In this document: piece by piece, positions 1-10,689 of the stretch
How positions within the stretch are numbered: position 1 is the stretch's first letter
Layout: the number at the start of each line of letters is the position of its first letter
Assembly: GCA_022578965.1 (NCBI GenBank)
Contig: MU400607.1
Location: forward strand, 87,161 to 151,160
Source: Xylaria sp. FL1777
Lineage: Eukaryota > Ascomycota > Sordariomycetes > Xylariales > Xylariaceae
DNA length: 64,000 nucleotides
Direction: 5' to 3'
Notes under the pieces: model-generated
Databases searched by the model: none
The model's input: only the letters and a program-made list of their open reading frames with translations
Told to the model about the DNA's origin: nothing
Translations under genes and position numbers: made by a program

Positions 1-467
1 CATGTCATAATTAATTTTGATGCTTGGATGCGTAGGCTATGGCTTATCTCCTTGTATCTGGAGTACGGATGGGTTCAATATGGTTTCATTGCTCCATTTC
101 AGTACATGTCCCGCGTGATAATATTCTACTCTAGTCGCCTTTAGCGTGGTTCAGCTGCCTATTCTACGGTCACTCGGCGGACTAGTATAAGCCACCTGTA
201 TAAGCATCACATGTTAAGTAAAGCCGCCGCGGCCAGTCATACTTTGGAAGTTCTTTCAGCTGAGCTGCATGTTAAGAAGACATTCTGCTCTAGACTTATA
301 CTCCCTATTCCGGCCATATAACTAAGCCGGACCCATCCACTTAGGGGCTAATTAGGCCCATTCACCTACTCTACTCTGGGTTGGCTTATTTTCATGGAGC
401 TAGGATATGTCATAGTGGTATGTCGACATTACTCCCGAAGCGATATGAATATCAACGTGTAAAACAT
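1..467. other. Intergenic, no gene seen
   Basis: No reading frame with coding character and no repeat stands out. This is the 3' flank of the leftward DUF3433 gene, whose stop codon is at the right edge of this stretch, so its terminator should lie here, but no specific polyadenylation signal can be assigned. Confidence 0.5.
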
Positions 468-3400
468 TTACCAAGAGTCAAACCATTTTCTCCTAGAAGT
501 AGCAGGACTCCTTTCCACTGCCGACGAGACGGATTTATCGACATCCTCCACATCAATACCAAACCTTCTTCCTGATGATGGTAGGACTTGAGAAACGGAA
601 TCGCTTTCATGATATCTATTTTCACCTGCGCTTTGGCCTTCCCACCATCCCAGACGGAACCTTTTCCCCTTCACCACCACAAGTGGCTTTCTCTTAATCA
701 CCATTTGCTGCCCTTGACCTGATGCCCCGATGAGACGTGATCCCTCAAAGAAGGCCATGCTACTCGCGAGGGGATACGGATTCCTGGGAAGCACCCGCAA
801 ATCTACGCACCACCAAGCAAGTCCCCCGAGCACCACCATAGTGCTCAGGAATGCCTGGAGTACTATCTTGGACATCTTGCTAAGCTTGAGTCGCGAGACA
901 GCCACTGTCATCGTCCCCTTAGCAACTCCATCATTAGGAATAGATCGAGCGGTGTTTCCACTGCCTATACTGGAGCGCCAGTCCAGGTCAATGACCCGCA
1001 CCATGAATCTCTGGTAAAGATTGTTCATTGCAGATATTATTGTATCGGTATTTTTCCTTCCGAGGAGTTTCTCGCGACTAGTGCCGCCGGGTCCATTAAC
1101 TAGAAGTTGGAAAAATATACCAAAATCCGGGTCATCAGTTGATCCCGTCAACTCGAGAGACGCAAAAGCATTCCCAACTTTTGCTGAGAGGGAGGAGCCA
1201 CCGGATTGGGGGTCGATGATATTTCTAGGTGGTGGCGAATTTAGGCGTACGTCGGTAGTGAGATTGGGCGTAAATAATGAGGAAAAGTCACCAGGGTAGG
1301 TGACATTCGCTTCAACTGATTGGAGATGTTGAGTGCAAGAGAGGGCGGTGAGATTAAAGATGTGTTGTCTAGTTTGCGGGTCTAAGCTCTCATACGTGCC
1401 GAACATGGCACTAAGAGAAGGGCAACCTTCTAGGGGGGCTTTACTAGAACGCAAGATAACCGATAGATCGTATAGTTGACCGATCCACCCACTACTTGTA
1501 TAGTTAGATACATCATACCAGATGCTAGTAGTTGTTGATTGGTTAGCCGGTGCATATACATCAAAACAGCCGGCTGGGAGTATAGTCGTCGCCGTGAATC
1601 TTCTTGCTCCGGGCGGACCAACAACCGGCTCTTCACTGACGGTAATAGCCGATAGGGGTAAGACGGAGCATTCTAGAAATGGCCGAACAGCAGGCACAGC
1701 AATGTTGTACTGCGGAGTACCGCCATTGAGGGTTTCTCTGAGTTGTGAAGTGATCGATAGTTGAAGGTTACCTATCCTCGGTAGCACCACATTGTCCCAA
1801 ACAAGTGTCGATTCGTCAGGTAAACCATGATCAAGGTCACTAAAGAGGTTTATCGCATCCTCACTGATATACTGATCGAATGTGGAATCAACACTATCCC
1901 CTGTGAAATTAAAATTCCAGCCTGATTGGACCTCAGCGGTGATATCTCGCGAGATCTCAATAACTGTATTAAACCATAAACCAGAAATTGCAATTGTTAG
2001 CAAGCTACCAACTGTCGATGCTACCAGTGATAAAGCGGCCCCGAAATGCATATGGTATACTGCTTTATATAATGCCACTGGAGGAAGATCGCCGACAATG
2101 CTGAAGAACATGGTACGTTCTGGTGTGGCATCCCCGGCGGCTAAAGCACTGAATGGTGTCATGGTGGCGATGGTAAAGTCTAACGAGTTGAAGAGGGTGG
2201 AGATTATGAGTACGGTGGCAGTAGAACTATACCGAATAGCATAAGCAGCTATACTGGAGTCCGATGTAATAGTCACAAAATGCTCGTTGTTTTCGGATAA
2301 ATACCAGAGGACCTCAAGAACTGCAATTGCAGTCGTGGGTAGTATTATAGTCAACGCTATTGCGTGGGTATAACCAGAATACGGCATCCAAGGCCTTTTA
2401 TTTTTCAGTTTGGAATCCGGTGGTTGTTGTGTGTTCTTCCGTCTCATTGCTTTCCACTTTCTCGAAAGCCAGTTAGGCGGCTTCGGTAATATTGTTTGAC
2501 GCGTTACTGCGACTGCTTCAACGCGAGGCATCCCAGAGCGATCCCGAGCTGTTACGAAATCATAGTTACTTAGGATTTTGCGTATCTCGCTTAGACGCAT
2601 CGCGCTAGATTCTGCAAGCAGCTTAACCATACCCGGACTTCTGGATATAGTGAAAGCGATAGTAGCAAGTGTTGCTGGAGATTGTGGTGCCACTCTCTGC
2701 TTGACGTAGGCGGCAACGACCACCGAGAGGCAGGATGTAATGGCTAATATTCCCACCATAGTCCATAAAGCAGCCTCTCTAGTATAAAGTTTTTGTTCCA
2801 TGTAGTGGACAAAGCCCGAAGTTGTAGTATTATCTGGTAACAAGAAATATCGGCGCATAAGTTGGTGGCTTAAACCAGCCAAAGTTTCTTCAGTTCTATT
2901 CCGAAGTAATGATACATCGAGCAATGGACCGAATGTATTCGGATCGATTGTTCTTGAACCTGCTAATAACCCGAGAAGATCCAGACCACTGTTATACATC
3001 AGAGTGATAGAGAAAGAGTCAGTAGTTGTGTTTTCATTAGATGCGCTAATGAACACGCCGGCTAGAACTTCTGGGTTGGTGAGGTTGTTAATCTTGCCCT
3101 GTACTCCGTCTGTGATTTGCAAAGAGTCGATCTTGTTGGTATCAAATGCTGGCCCCTGCGCAAAGCCCTGGTTTATCGAGTATTCTAGACTGCAAGAAAC
3201 AGCAGCGATGCGACTAACGTTGACACCATACATAGCTGGCCAGGTATCTGGGTCTGAAGCAAGTGATACGTTGCTTTCAATCGCAATAATTGCTAATTGG
3301 TAATAGTTATTGGCAGCGTTGCGTATGTCATCGAGATCAACAGGGGTATAACCTCGACCTGTACAATTAACCAAGCCCGACTCGAAATATTTAGAAATCG

Positions 3401-4244
3401 GACTACAAAAAGCAGCGTTCTTGGGGCTACATGCAGCCACTTCAATTGTACCAATATCGCAAGAGGGTGTTCTCAAGGTCAAGTTGAATGATTTCGCGGG
3501 TCTATCTTGAGACCATTCAACAGTAGGAACCTCACAAGTGATGTTGACTTGGAAGACATCAACCTGTGTAGAGGCTGTACCTGCGCCTCCAGGAAGTTCT
3601 GAGCTGATTGAATAATTCGTAAAGGCGGTGGAAAGCTCCAATGGGGGGGCTTCATTTTGATACTGCTCCCGAAGATTCAAATAGTCCCAGACCGGATCGC
3701 TTGTAACGATGTAATGGTTTCCGGGCCTCGTAGAGTTCAGATAATTTACCGCATCAAACTTCGTCAGTAGCTGTGCGTGTGTATCCTGAGATAAAGGACT
3801 GTATCCGAGTACAAATAGTGTAGTGGATACGACCATGACTAGTTTGAGAAGAGCAAAAATGAGGATGGTAATTGCCACCATGTGCCTATTCTTGAGGGCC
3901 ACGATGAAGCTCGTGATTTGAAGAGGCCATATATAGTCGAGAAGGACGGTCCTTGCGGCATCTCGAGGACCATGGTGTAGCTCGTGCCATGGTTGGTTTA
4001 CCATGGTGCAATAATTGACTTGTCTCCATAAGCTCACTACCACGGTGAATATCGCAGTCGGTCCATATGTCCAAGCATAGTGGTTTGTAGTTAGGGTCAG
4101 TGGTATACCATCATAACGCTTTACAAGATACCACATAATGACAAGTCCCGCCGAAAGGAGTATAAAAAGCGCTGTGAATGTAAATAGTACTGGTTTTCGA
4201 AGCCATGGTGGGTGCCAGTATATTGATGTTGCCTGGTCAGTCAT
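468..4244 (-). CDS. DUF3433-type multi-pass membrane protein
   Basis: A single uninterrupted frame of 1,258 codons. The N-terminus has a hydrophobic segment at about residues 17-41, another at about 60-72 and a third at about 115-150, then a large Ser/Thr/Asn-rich region with many N-glycosylation sequons (probably extracytoplasmic), then a membrane segment near 510-535. The same plan recurs in the second half: a membrane segment near 650-675, more at 695-790, a second glycosylation-rich ectodomain and a membrane segment near 1150-1170, followed by a polar cytosolic tail. This twofold membrane/ectodomain architecture and size match the fungal DUF3433 family, whose function is unknown to me. 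The start is the first ATG, followed directly by the first hydrophobic segment. It is divergently transcribed from the Zn2Cys6 regulator to the right. The family assignment is by pattern recognition; membrane positions are estimates. Confidence 0.85.
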   Translation of the reverse strand: MTDQATSIYWHPPWLRKPVLFTFTALFILLSAGLVIMWYLVKRYDGIPLTLTTNHYAWTYGPTAIFTVVVSLWRQVNYCTMVNQPWHELHHGPRDAARTVLLDYIWPLQITSFIVALKNRHMVAITILIFALLKLVMVVSTTLFVLGYSPLSQDTHAQLLTKFDAVNYLNSTRPGNHYIVTSDPVWDYLNLREQYQNEAPPLELSTAFTNYSISSELPGGAGTASTQVDVFQVNITCEVPTVEWSQDRPAKSFNLTLRTPSCDIGTIEVAACSPKNAAFCSPISKYFESGLVNCTGRGYTPVDLDDIRNAANNYYQLAIIAIESNVSLASDPDTWPAMYGVNVSRIAAVSCSLEYSINQGFAQGPAFDTNKIDSLQITDGVQGKINNLTNPEVLAGVFISASNENTTTDSFSITLMYNSGLDLLGLLAGSRTIDPNTFGPLLDVSLLRNRTEETLAGLSHQLMRRYFLLPDNTTTSGFVHYMEQKLYTREAALWTMVGILAITSCLSVVVAAYVKQRVAPQSPATLATIAFTISRSPGMVKLLAESSAMRLSEIRKILSNYDFVTARDRSGMPRVEAVAVTRQTILPKPPNWLSRKWKAMRRKNTQQPPDSKLKNKRPWMPYSGYTHAIALTIILPTTAIAVLEVLWYLSENNEHFVTITSDSSIAAYAIRYSSTATVLIISTLFNSLDFTIATMTPFSALAAGDATPERTMFFSIVGDLPPVALYKAVYHMHFGAALSLVASTVGSLLTIAISGLWFNTVIEISRDITAEVQSGWNFNFTGDSVDSTFDQYISEDAINLFSDLDHGLPDESTLVWDNVVLPRIGNLQLSITSQLRETLNGGTPQYNIAVPAVRPFLECSVLPLSAITVSEEPVVGPPGARRFTATTILPAGCFDVYAPANQSTTTSIWYDVSNYTSSGWIGQLYDLSVILRSSKAPLEGCPSLSAMFGTYESLDPQTRQHIFNLTALSCTQHLQSVEANVTYPGDFSSLFTPNLTTDVRLNSPPPRNIIDPQSGGSSLSAKVGNAFASLELTGSTDDPDFGIFFQLLVNGPGGTSREKLLGRKNTDTIISAMNNLYQRFMVRVIDLDWRSSIGSGNTARSIPNDGVAKGTMTVAVSRLKLSKMSKIVLQAFLSTMVVLGGLAWWCVDLRVLPRNPYPLASSMAFFEGSRLIGASGQGQQMVIKRKPLVVVKGKRFRLGWWEGQSAGENRYHESDSVSQVLPSSGRRFGIDVEDVDKSVSSAVERSPATSRRKWFDSW

Positions 4245-4769
4245 TGTGCAAGAAGCTTGGCCTTCTAAGCCAGGTAGAAAGGGACAATTGCTCGATCAAA
4301 GACTCTAGATAACTTAGTTGGATAGCTGATCCAATCAACACTTGTCTTTAAACGTGAATACTAATAAAAAAATGGAAAGCAATAGAAATTCTTTCGGAAA
4401 CATTGGCGGTAAGAATATTGAACTCTTGTTGTGAATTAGCATTGCTGTTAATGCCCGAAGAGTCATAAACACCTCTATTGACTCTGACTGTCGAGTTATC
4501 TATATATTGAGTTTATTTTTATTCTTCTTCTTTAGTGGTATGGTGTTACAACATTTAGGAGGATACAGGGGAGTGTTTTGTTAAATATAAGTCTAAGGGA
4601 AAGGCAGCAACAACACTGGCTGGGCTATTTTCAGCCCAGCACCTTTTTCAGGTGATATTGGGGCCGCTAGGCATTGTGTCGTGTGTCAGCATCTCACTGT
4701 AGAATCAAAGGTAAATTGGGCGTATCATGGTTCTTGAGCTTAGAGTAAAATGCCTGTATAGACCTAATA

Positions 4770-5250
4770 CCGACGGTGGGCCATTACCACATAACACCGA
4801 CAAACGAAAATGAAATTCAGAAAGCCCAAAAAGCAGCATTTATTACAATTATACCACAATTACACCACAATTACACCATAATTACAGCCTTTTATTTTAT
4901 TCTAATTAGATAAAAGGGTAATTATAGCATTAGTAATTATAATACTACTTTTTTTTTTTAATTAAATCTTGAACTTCTGATTGTTAGTAGTATGTAATAG
5001 TGGCTTACTTATCTGTGGGCTATTACTATATGCCACCAACAAACCAAAAAGCTACAAGCTACTAAACATTCTAACAAAGCCAAAACTAAATAAATAAAAA
5101 AATAAACAGATTAATTCAATTAAATATAAATTCGTACAATGAATTAATTTAATTAAATGTAAGTGTATATATAAAAAAAGCCATTAGTTTGGTCTTTTTC
5201 TGAATTTCATTTTTGATTGTCGGTGTTATGTGGTAATGGCCCTCCGCAAA
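4770..5250. mobile_element. Tandem pair of MITE-like inverted-repeat elements
   Basis: The outer ends form a long inverted repeat: about 50 bp at 4770-4823 (core GGGCCATTACCACATAACAC) matches the reverse complement of 5197-5250 almost perfectly. Each end abuts the dinucleotide TA (4768-4769 and 5251-5252), which fits a Tc1/mariner/pogo-type TA target duplication. Inside, a right-end-like copy (4971-5004) is followed at once by a left-end-like copy (about 5016-5050); each matches the outer ends at about 75%, mostly with transition differences. The simplest reading is two elements of about 240 bp in tandem, sharing a short junction. The interior is A+T-rich without coding capacity, so the element is non-autonomous. 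It sits in the shared promoter of two divergent genes. Confidence 0.7.
4845..4887. repeat. 11-bp tandem repeat inside the MITE
   Basis: Roughly three and a half copies of an 11-bp unit close to ACAATTACACC occur in a row, with single-base variation between copies. It lies within the left half of the inverted-repeat element. Confidence 0.7.
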
Positions 5251-5634
5251 TACCGCGTTGGGGGCGGTAGCGGTGGTAAGGCGCTTAAGTGCTCAACTTA
5301 AACTCCATACCTAATAATAAACCCCTGTTCCCCCTTGCCTATGGCTTGGCCCGTGGCTATCTCTCAGTAAAAAGTCCTTATTTCTAGCCAATCAGAAGAC
5401 ATATTTAACCCCTTTCAGAGAAACTAACCCTTTGAGGAAGGCTATTTTTCCTTTTGTTTTTTGTCCCTGATTTTCTATTCTATCGTTCTAGTATACTTCG
5501 TTCTCCCCAACACTTGTATGCGATATCTGCTTCCCAGATCTGGCAACGCTCACGTCTAGATAGTACTTATTTTCCATCAATTCGCTCTCCCATTAAGATC
5601 TGACTTTTACAGTTCTCCATATGATCGAAACTGA

Positions 5635-7005
5635 ATGGCCAAATCCAGCCAGAGTGTTAGGACTGCGTGCGACCGGTGCTACGAGCTCAAAGCACGATGT
5701 GAGCGTGCCTCTACTACGTCTTCGTGTGCTCGGTGCGAAAGACTTAGCTTGGTGTGTTCGACTGTCCGCCCAGTACGTCCAGCGGGTCGAAGGTTGCAGA
5801 ATCGCACTCTCTCGGCTTTCGCAAAGCCATCAAAAGAATCCGAGATAGATGCCTGGTTGGGGAATGTCCCTGGCCTACTTCCAGAGGAGCGAGAACTCTT
5901 GATATTTCTCCTCGGCCGACCTGAAAACGTAGACTGCTATGTCGTGTGCCCACGCTTTCAAGTCGCAGTTCAGAAATCCTTGGCGGCTCAACTACTATTA
6001 GCTTTGCCAATACTCAAGGATGCATATCTTGCGTGTGCCACTGCTCTAAAGCAGCTTGACCCTAACATATCGATAGATACTGATAACAGCGTTCGACATG
6101 CGTCATCCGCTATGAAAACATTGCGTTCGCTCCCAATATCAAACTTACAAGACGCTGTAGTATGCCTGACCCTGGGAGCTGCGCTGGCATTATCCGTGTA
6201 CTCAACTATTGGCGTGGGCGTAGCCGATATCTGTCATTACTGCCTTACCGCAACAAACCCGTTTGTGGAGGAGGTGGTATTTAATAAGCACATAGATCCA
6301 TGGCAAGGGGTTTTGGTGTTATTGGAGACTATGGATTGTCTGGTCTACCGCCGAAAACCAACGCTGAGACTTCAGCCCCGGAACTCAGAAGGCGTGGACC
6401 GCCACCTGGGTCTCTGTTTACCCTTATTACCATACTATTACGACCTCTGTGTTATCAGTCACTTGATAGCCACCACGACCGACGCAAGCCTTTTGACCTA
6501 CCTACCAAAACAGTTGGATGCGATCTGCACTTCTGTCGAAGCATGGATACCATCTCTTGCGAGTCACCTTGTCGATCAGTTCGAAGCGGCAGAAATTGTT
6601 GCTCTGCTTGCACAAGCCAAGGTGTACCGACTCGGCGCGCTCCTCGTGAGCCACCGTCTGCGACATGCCTTTGGTGAACATGACGAGCAAGCTGATATCT
6701 GGTCGAAAGAGATCATTATGGAACTTGAGATGGCACAAAGAGTTACAGAACGGCATATACGATATGTGACACTACCATTTATTGTTGCGGCGGTCGAAAT
6801 TCGAGATCCTAGCGCACGAAACAAGGCGCTTCAAAGTACCGTCGACTACGTGGATAGCTTCTCCCCGGTCGTGCAAAAAGCAACTAGGTCGTTTTTGTGC
6901 AGGATTTGGCATGATCGAGACTTAAAAATCACATCTTGCTGGTTTGATTCAATACACAAACCATGTCCTGTACTTCAATCCCTAGATGTAGCTTCCGTTG
7001 CCTGA
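5635..7005 (+). CDS. Zn2Cys6 fungal-type transcription factor
   Basis: A 456-aa protein with an N-terminal zinc binuclear cluster: Cys12, 15, 22, 31, 34 and 41 in the spacing C-x2-C-x6-C-x8-C-x2-C-x6-C, preceded by a basic stretch. This is the DNA-binding domain of Gal4-class fungal regulators. The rest (about residues 80-450) is mostly helical and hydrophobic, as in the poorly conserved middle/activation region; no standard fungal_trans motif is obvious by eye. The short length and the cluster at the extreme N-terminus resemble pathway-specific regulators of the AflR type, but the target genes cannot be inferred. The start is the ATG 11 codons before the first cysteine. It is divergent from the DUF3433 gene and convergent with the amidase gene. 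The reading frame is complete and unbroken. Confidence 0.9.
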   Translation: MAKSSQSVRTACDRCYELKARCERASTTSSCARCERLSLVCSTVRPVRPAGRRLQNRTLSAFAKPSKESEIDAWLGNVPGLLPEERELLIFLLGRPENVDCYVVCPRFQVAVQKSLAAQLLLALPILKDAYLACATALKQLDPNISIDTDNSVRHASSAMKTLRSLPISNLQDAVVCLTLGAALALSVYSTIGVGVADICHYCLTATNPFVEEVVFNKHIDPWQGVLVLLETMDCLVYRRKPTLRLQPRNSEGVDRHLGLCLPLLPYYYDLCVISHLIATTTDASLLTYLPKQLDAICTSVEAWIPSLASHLVDQFEAAEIVALLAQAKVYRLGALLVSHRLRHAFGEHDEQADIWSKEIIMELEMAQRVTERHIRYVTLPFIVAAVEIRDPSARNKALQSTVDYVDSFSPVVQKATRSFLCRIWHDRDLKITSCWFDSIHKPCPVLQSLDVASVA

Positions 7006-7165
7006 CTTGGGCTCTTCCGCCTCGCAACAGCTCATATCTTGAACTCAATGAATCCTATGCCTCACAACATGCTCTTCAGCCTAATTATGCTACAGCAATA
7101 GCAGTCAACAGTCGTTCAATACAGAAAGCAATGGGAAACTCCTAATATTACGATTCGGGAATCTA

Positions 7166-7181
7166 TCGTACATTTGTACGA
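7166..7181. terminator. Perfect palindrome between convergent genes
   Basis: A 7-bp perfect inverted repeat (TCGTACA, two bases, TGTACGA) lies in the 217-bp gap between the convergent regulator and amidase genes, with a looser related copy 15-20 bp further right. Position suggests a role in 3'-end formation, but fungal polyadenylation does not require hairpins, so this is only suggestive. Confidence 0.3.
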
Positions 7182-7222
7182 AGTTCTATCGGTACGAAAA
7201 TTCGTAATGTACAAGTTGAGCT

Positions 7223-9017
7223 TCAATGACAGTTTATAATCCGATCAAGCACCGCAGCAGAATTTGCCAATGCCTCATCTGCGTGTCTATAACCAACTAG
7301 CTGAACACAAACCGGCATGTCTTTATACATCTTAGGGCCCGTATCTAAACATCCAATGTTAGTTGTGCCTCTTGACCTGAGGGTAAAACGAAGAGATGGA
7401 ATTTTGCGTACAGAGGTTATAAAGCTTCGCATCTCCCTCTCCAAACTTGGCGTTTGAAACATCATCTACAGAGTCTTCTTCTCGCACCCGATCCACGGGA
7501 ATCACAACAGCAGGATAGTCAAGATAGTTCCACAACCCTGTATAGGTTGCTGTTGACCACGTATCCAGGGGTACTGCTGTGTGAGGTGCCGGAGGCATTA
7601 GAATTGCATCCAAGTCATTGTCACGGAATAATTCGAGGTACGACTTCGCAGCTTCGGCTCGGCGGACATTGAGATCAAAGAATCCCTGAAGCGACTTCCC
7701 CGGGTTCAATAGGAGGCCAGTGGCTTTGAGAGATGGTACAAGCGGCTCTCCAGTGCGGCCAAATTGCTCTAAATAATACTTGAAATAGATCATGTTAGTG
7801 CGCGGTAACTACGAGCAGGTTTTCTTGACTTACCTCGCTTCCAGAGAGCGTCCAATAATCAAAGAGGTCTTGGAAGTGTTCTCTGACATTTGGGAGGGTA
7901 ATGGGGATAATTTCGATATCACCCCTTTCCCGGATAAGATCTGCTGCCATCCTCAAACCTCGTCGAACTGGGGGCGTGGGGGTATATATGCCGTCATCTT
8001 CAGCAAGACCTATTCGGAGCCGCTCTTTGGCCTTAAGATCGGCCCATGGCAACGAAATGACAGTGCTGTCATACCTCCAGGTTCCCGCCTGCATGATGGA
8101 TTTGAGAAAGAGTGAGCAGTCCCGGAGGGAGGTTGCCAGAGGACCAGCCGAAGACATAACCCCCGCTGTTCCTGGGACCGTGAGATCTCGTACGCCACCA
8201 TGCGGTATCACACCCACACTCGGCCTGAATCCATAAATCCCGTTGCACACAGACGGGACGCGGATGCTACCACCAATATCAGTCCCAGCCCCAAGGATGC
8301 TCCCTCGGAGTGCGAGCAGGGCGCCCTCGCCGCCAGTACTGCCCCCTGCGGTCAAGTGGATGTTGCGAGGATTCAGCGTCCTTCCGAAAACGTTGTTGTC
8401 GCTATCGCCGGTCATGATAGACTGGGGCAGGTTGGTCTTGCAGTAGAGAACCGCCCCCAAGTCAAGCAGCATGGCAGCAAGAGCGCTATTTTCCTCTGCG
8501 GGTTCGTTTACATAGCAACCCAGTCCGGCAGACGTGTCTTCGCCTAAGACTTGGAAGCTATCTTTTAGGGAGATAGGAAGCCCAAAAAGAGGAGGGAGGG
8601 CTTCGCTGGGAGTTTCCCGGCGTTTAGCATCAAGCATGCGAGCACGCTCAATCGCCTTGTCGAAGAATATCTCGGTTAGACAATTAACCTACTCCAGTTA
8701 GATTGTCGACTGTCGGGAGGGAATGATCGGCCTACGAGCTGGTGAGCGATGGCGGCTCTCTTGCAAAAAGCCACTGTGACTTGTTCAACTGAGAAAATGC
8801 CAGCTTTAAGCTTCGGCAGGAGAGCAGTGGCGTCGTAATTTGACGTGATATCGCGTTCGACATGGCTCAAGATTCCACAGGTGGTTGGGATCTCCATGTA
8901 ATTGGTAGCATTTTTGGTAATGTCCGAAGATATCTGCCAGGCTCGTGGGATCTTGCATCTCTGTTGAGAGACCTTGCTGGCAGCAATGATCCTGTAGTCT
9001 TTCGGTGTTGATGACAT
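7223..9017 (-). CDS. Amidase signature family hydrolase (acetamidase-like), 4 exons
   Basis: The spliced gene is complement(join(7223..7344, 7412..7778, 7834..8688, 8736..9017)), giving 541 aa, the usual length of fungal amidases. Introns are 67, 55 and 47 bp, all GT-AG, with CTAAC branch sites visible in two. The amidase signature Ser-cisSer-Lys triad is complete: Lys136 (context ISLKDS), Ser211 (context GGSTGGEGAL) and Ser235 (context GTDIGGSIRVPS). The C-terminal segment ends with the family's DMPVCVQLVG motif. The enzyme should hydrolyse a carboxamide to an acid and ammonia; the substrate is not predictable. The chosen start (9017) is the only ATG near the conserved N-terminal helix; a non-ATG frame extends slightly upstream. 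No signal peptide is seen, so it is probably cytosolic. The intron junctions are inferred from frame continuity and family resemblance. Confidence 0.93.
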
Positions 9018-10341
9018 TTTGATATCGCTACAAGTCCAACGAATTTCGTAGGTCAAATCATATTAGAGACATCGCAGTATATGAAGGCCTATTTATGCCT
9101 TTCGAGCCCCTGCTCAACCCCGTTGCCTTGATTATTTTGATAGCGTAGTTGGCAAGAGATGCATATTAGTCGATGCCAATCTATCGAAACTCTCCGGCTC
9201 CGGTCCCGTGCTGTTAGGGCCAGAGGGTGGTCCTCTGATCATAGATAACTACGGGCTAGGCGTTGTTTGGCCGTCGCAGCGAAGCCATAACATGACGCTA
9301 GTAGATACCATAGGATTTTACCTTGATTTTCTCATCCTTGAACGGTGAGGTTGTGATTAGGCACAGTCATAAAGAGACCTCCGGGTCGATCAACCCTCCG
9401 GTCAACCCTCCGTTCGGCTAGGACCAATCAGCGCACGGCTAACTACTGCGTAGGTAATTAAAAGATAGTACGTGGCTATGTACCTAGGTAGGTAGGTATC
9501 CTTTAACATTCATTTAAGCGGTACATATAACGATTTCGATTGGTTGTACGAAGTACTTCGTAGAATAGTTGCATAAATATCCCGCTATTCCACTTTTAAA
9601 TGTCGCAGAGGTAGGTACCTATGTAGGTACCTAAGTCATTCGTCGAAGGGATAGATGCAACCCTCCCATTCACAGCCTAGATCTCCTCACACCTTCACTG
9701 GACAGTGCAGATCTCCTGTACACACGTACACAGCAAGTCCAATGCCACCTCAGCGCTCGAGCATTACAGTGGCTGAGACATCAACCTCTCACCACCTAGG
9801 TAAATAAGTAATGTAGGCAGTACTGCGTATATGTAAGACTGACTGTATCCCTTGCTTCTCCCCATTTAGACCTTCCGGCTTGTTCACGACAAACTGATGA
9901 CGGCTGTGTCTAGGAAAGAGACCTCAAGGCCAATAAAAATAGCCCATATAATGATAATGAGTTGATGATGAACGGAAACTCTGGCCAATGCGATCGAGAA
10001 TGTAGAGAAAAATAAGAACAATAACGGTCACAGTGTCAATGACTGAAACAGAAACCACTGGTCCCCCGTCGTTGTTTGCTTCGCTGTATAGAGACATAGG
10101 GTACAGTACCTGGGATGTCGGCGCCTCTCGTGGGCGAATCAATCACATCTAAACCAGCTAGTCAGCCCTGAAGAACATAGTATAAATAGCACGATTGATT
10201 CACATGCTGTCTCTTGCGCGACGCGTCCCCTCTGCCCCCCTTTCCCCTAACTGCTATTCTGCTGCTCGTGCGAGATTTACAATCTAGTTGATCAACACTG
10301 GCGGCAGCAGTAGAAGCAGTGAATGCGACCGAGTCTTGATA
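9018..10341. promoter_or_regulatory. Divergent promoter region with TACCTAGGTA-type repeats
   Basis: This 1.3-kb gap lies between the divergently transcribed amidase and F-box/ankyrin genes and should hold both promoters. At 9480-9640 it carries clustered copies of the palindromic motif TACCTAGGTA/GTAGGTACCTA. The stretch 10170-10280 is pyrimidine-rich like a 5' leader. No convincing gene is present; reading frames here are short and without recognisable features. Confidence 0.5.
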
Positions 10342-10657
10342 ATGCCTCCCGCTCTCCAACTGCCTATAGAGCTTTTCCACCATATATCCCAATACTTCGA
10401 GCGCCTCGCCGACCTTTCATCCTGGAGCCGTTCCTGTCGTGCCCTTTATATCATCCTTACTCCCCTCTTGCTCCACAAGGGCAAAGATGACCCTGCTGTT
10501 CTATGCTGGGCTTGTGACAAAGGCCATCTCAATACCATCAATAGCCTGCTAGACGCTGGAGCCAATGTCAATGTTGCGGAGGTGCGAAAGGTGCCAAGAT
10601 GGTGGTCTCTGGCAGACTTGAAGAATCAAGCAGGAGCACCACGAGAAGTAACCCTCC

Positions 10658-10689
<32 letters not shown>

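Larger units (their letters stand above)
4245..5634. promoter_or_regulatory. Shared divergent promoter region with MITE insertion
   Basis: This 1.4-kb region separates the start codons of the DUF3433 gene (left) and the Zn2Cys6 regulator (right), so it must hold both promoters. Its middle third is occupied by the inverted-repeat element at 4770-5250. The part next to the regulator (5330-5634) is pyrimidine-rich, typical of fungal 5' leaders. No defined operator is recognised. Confidence 0.6.
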
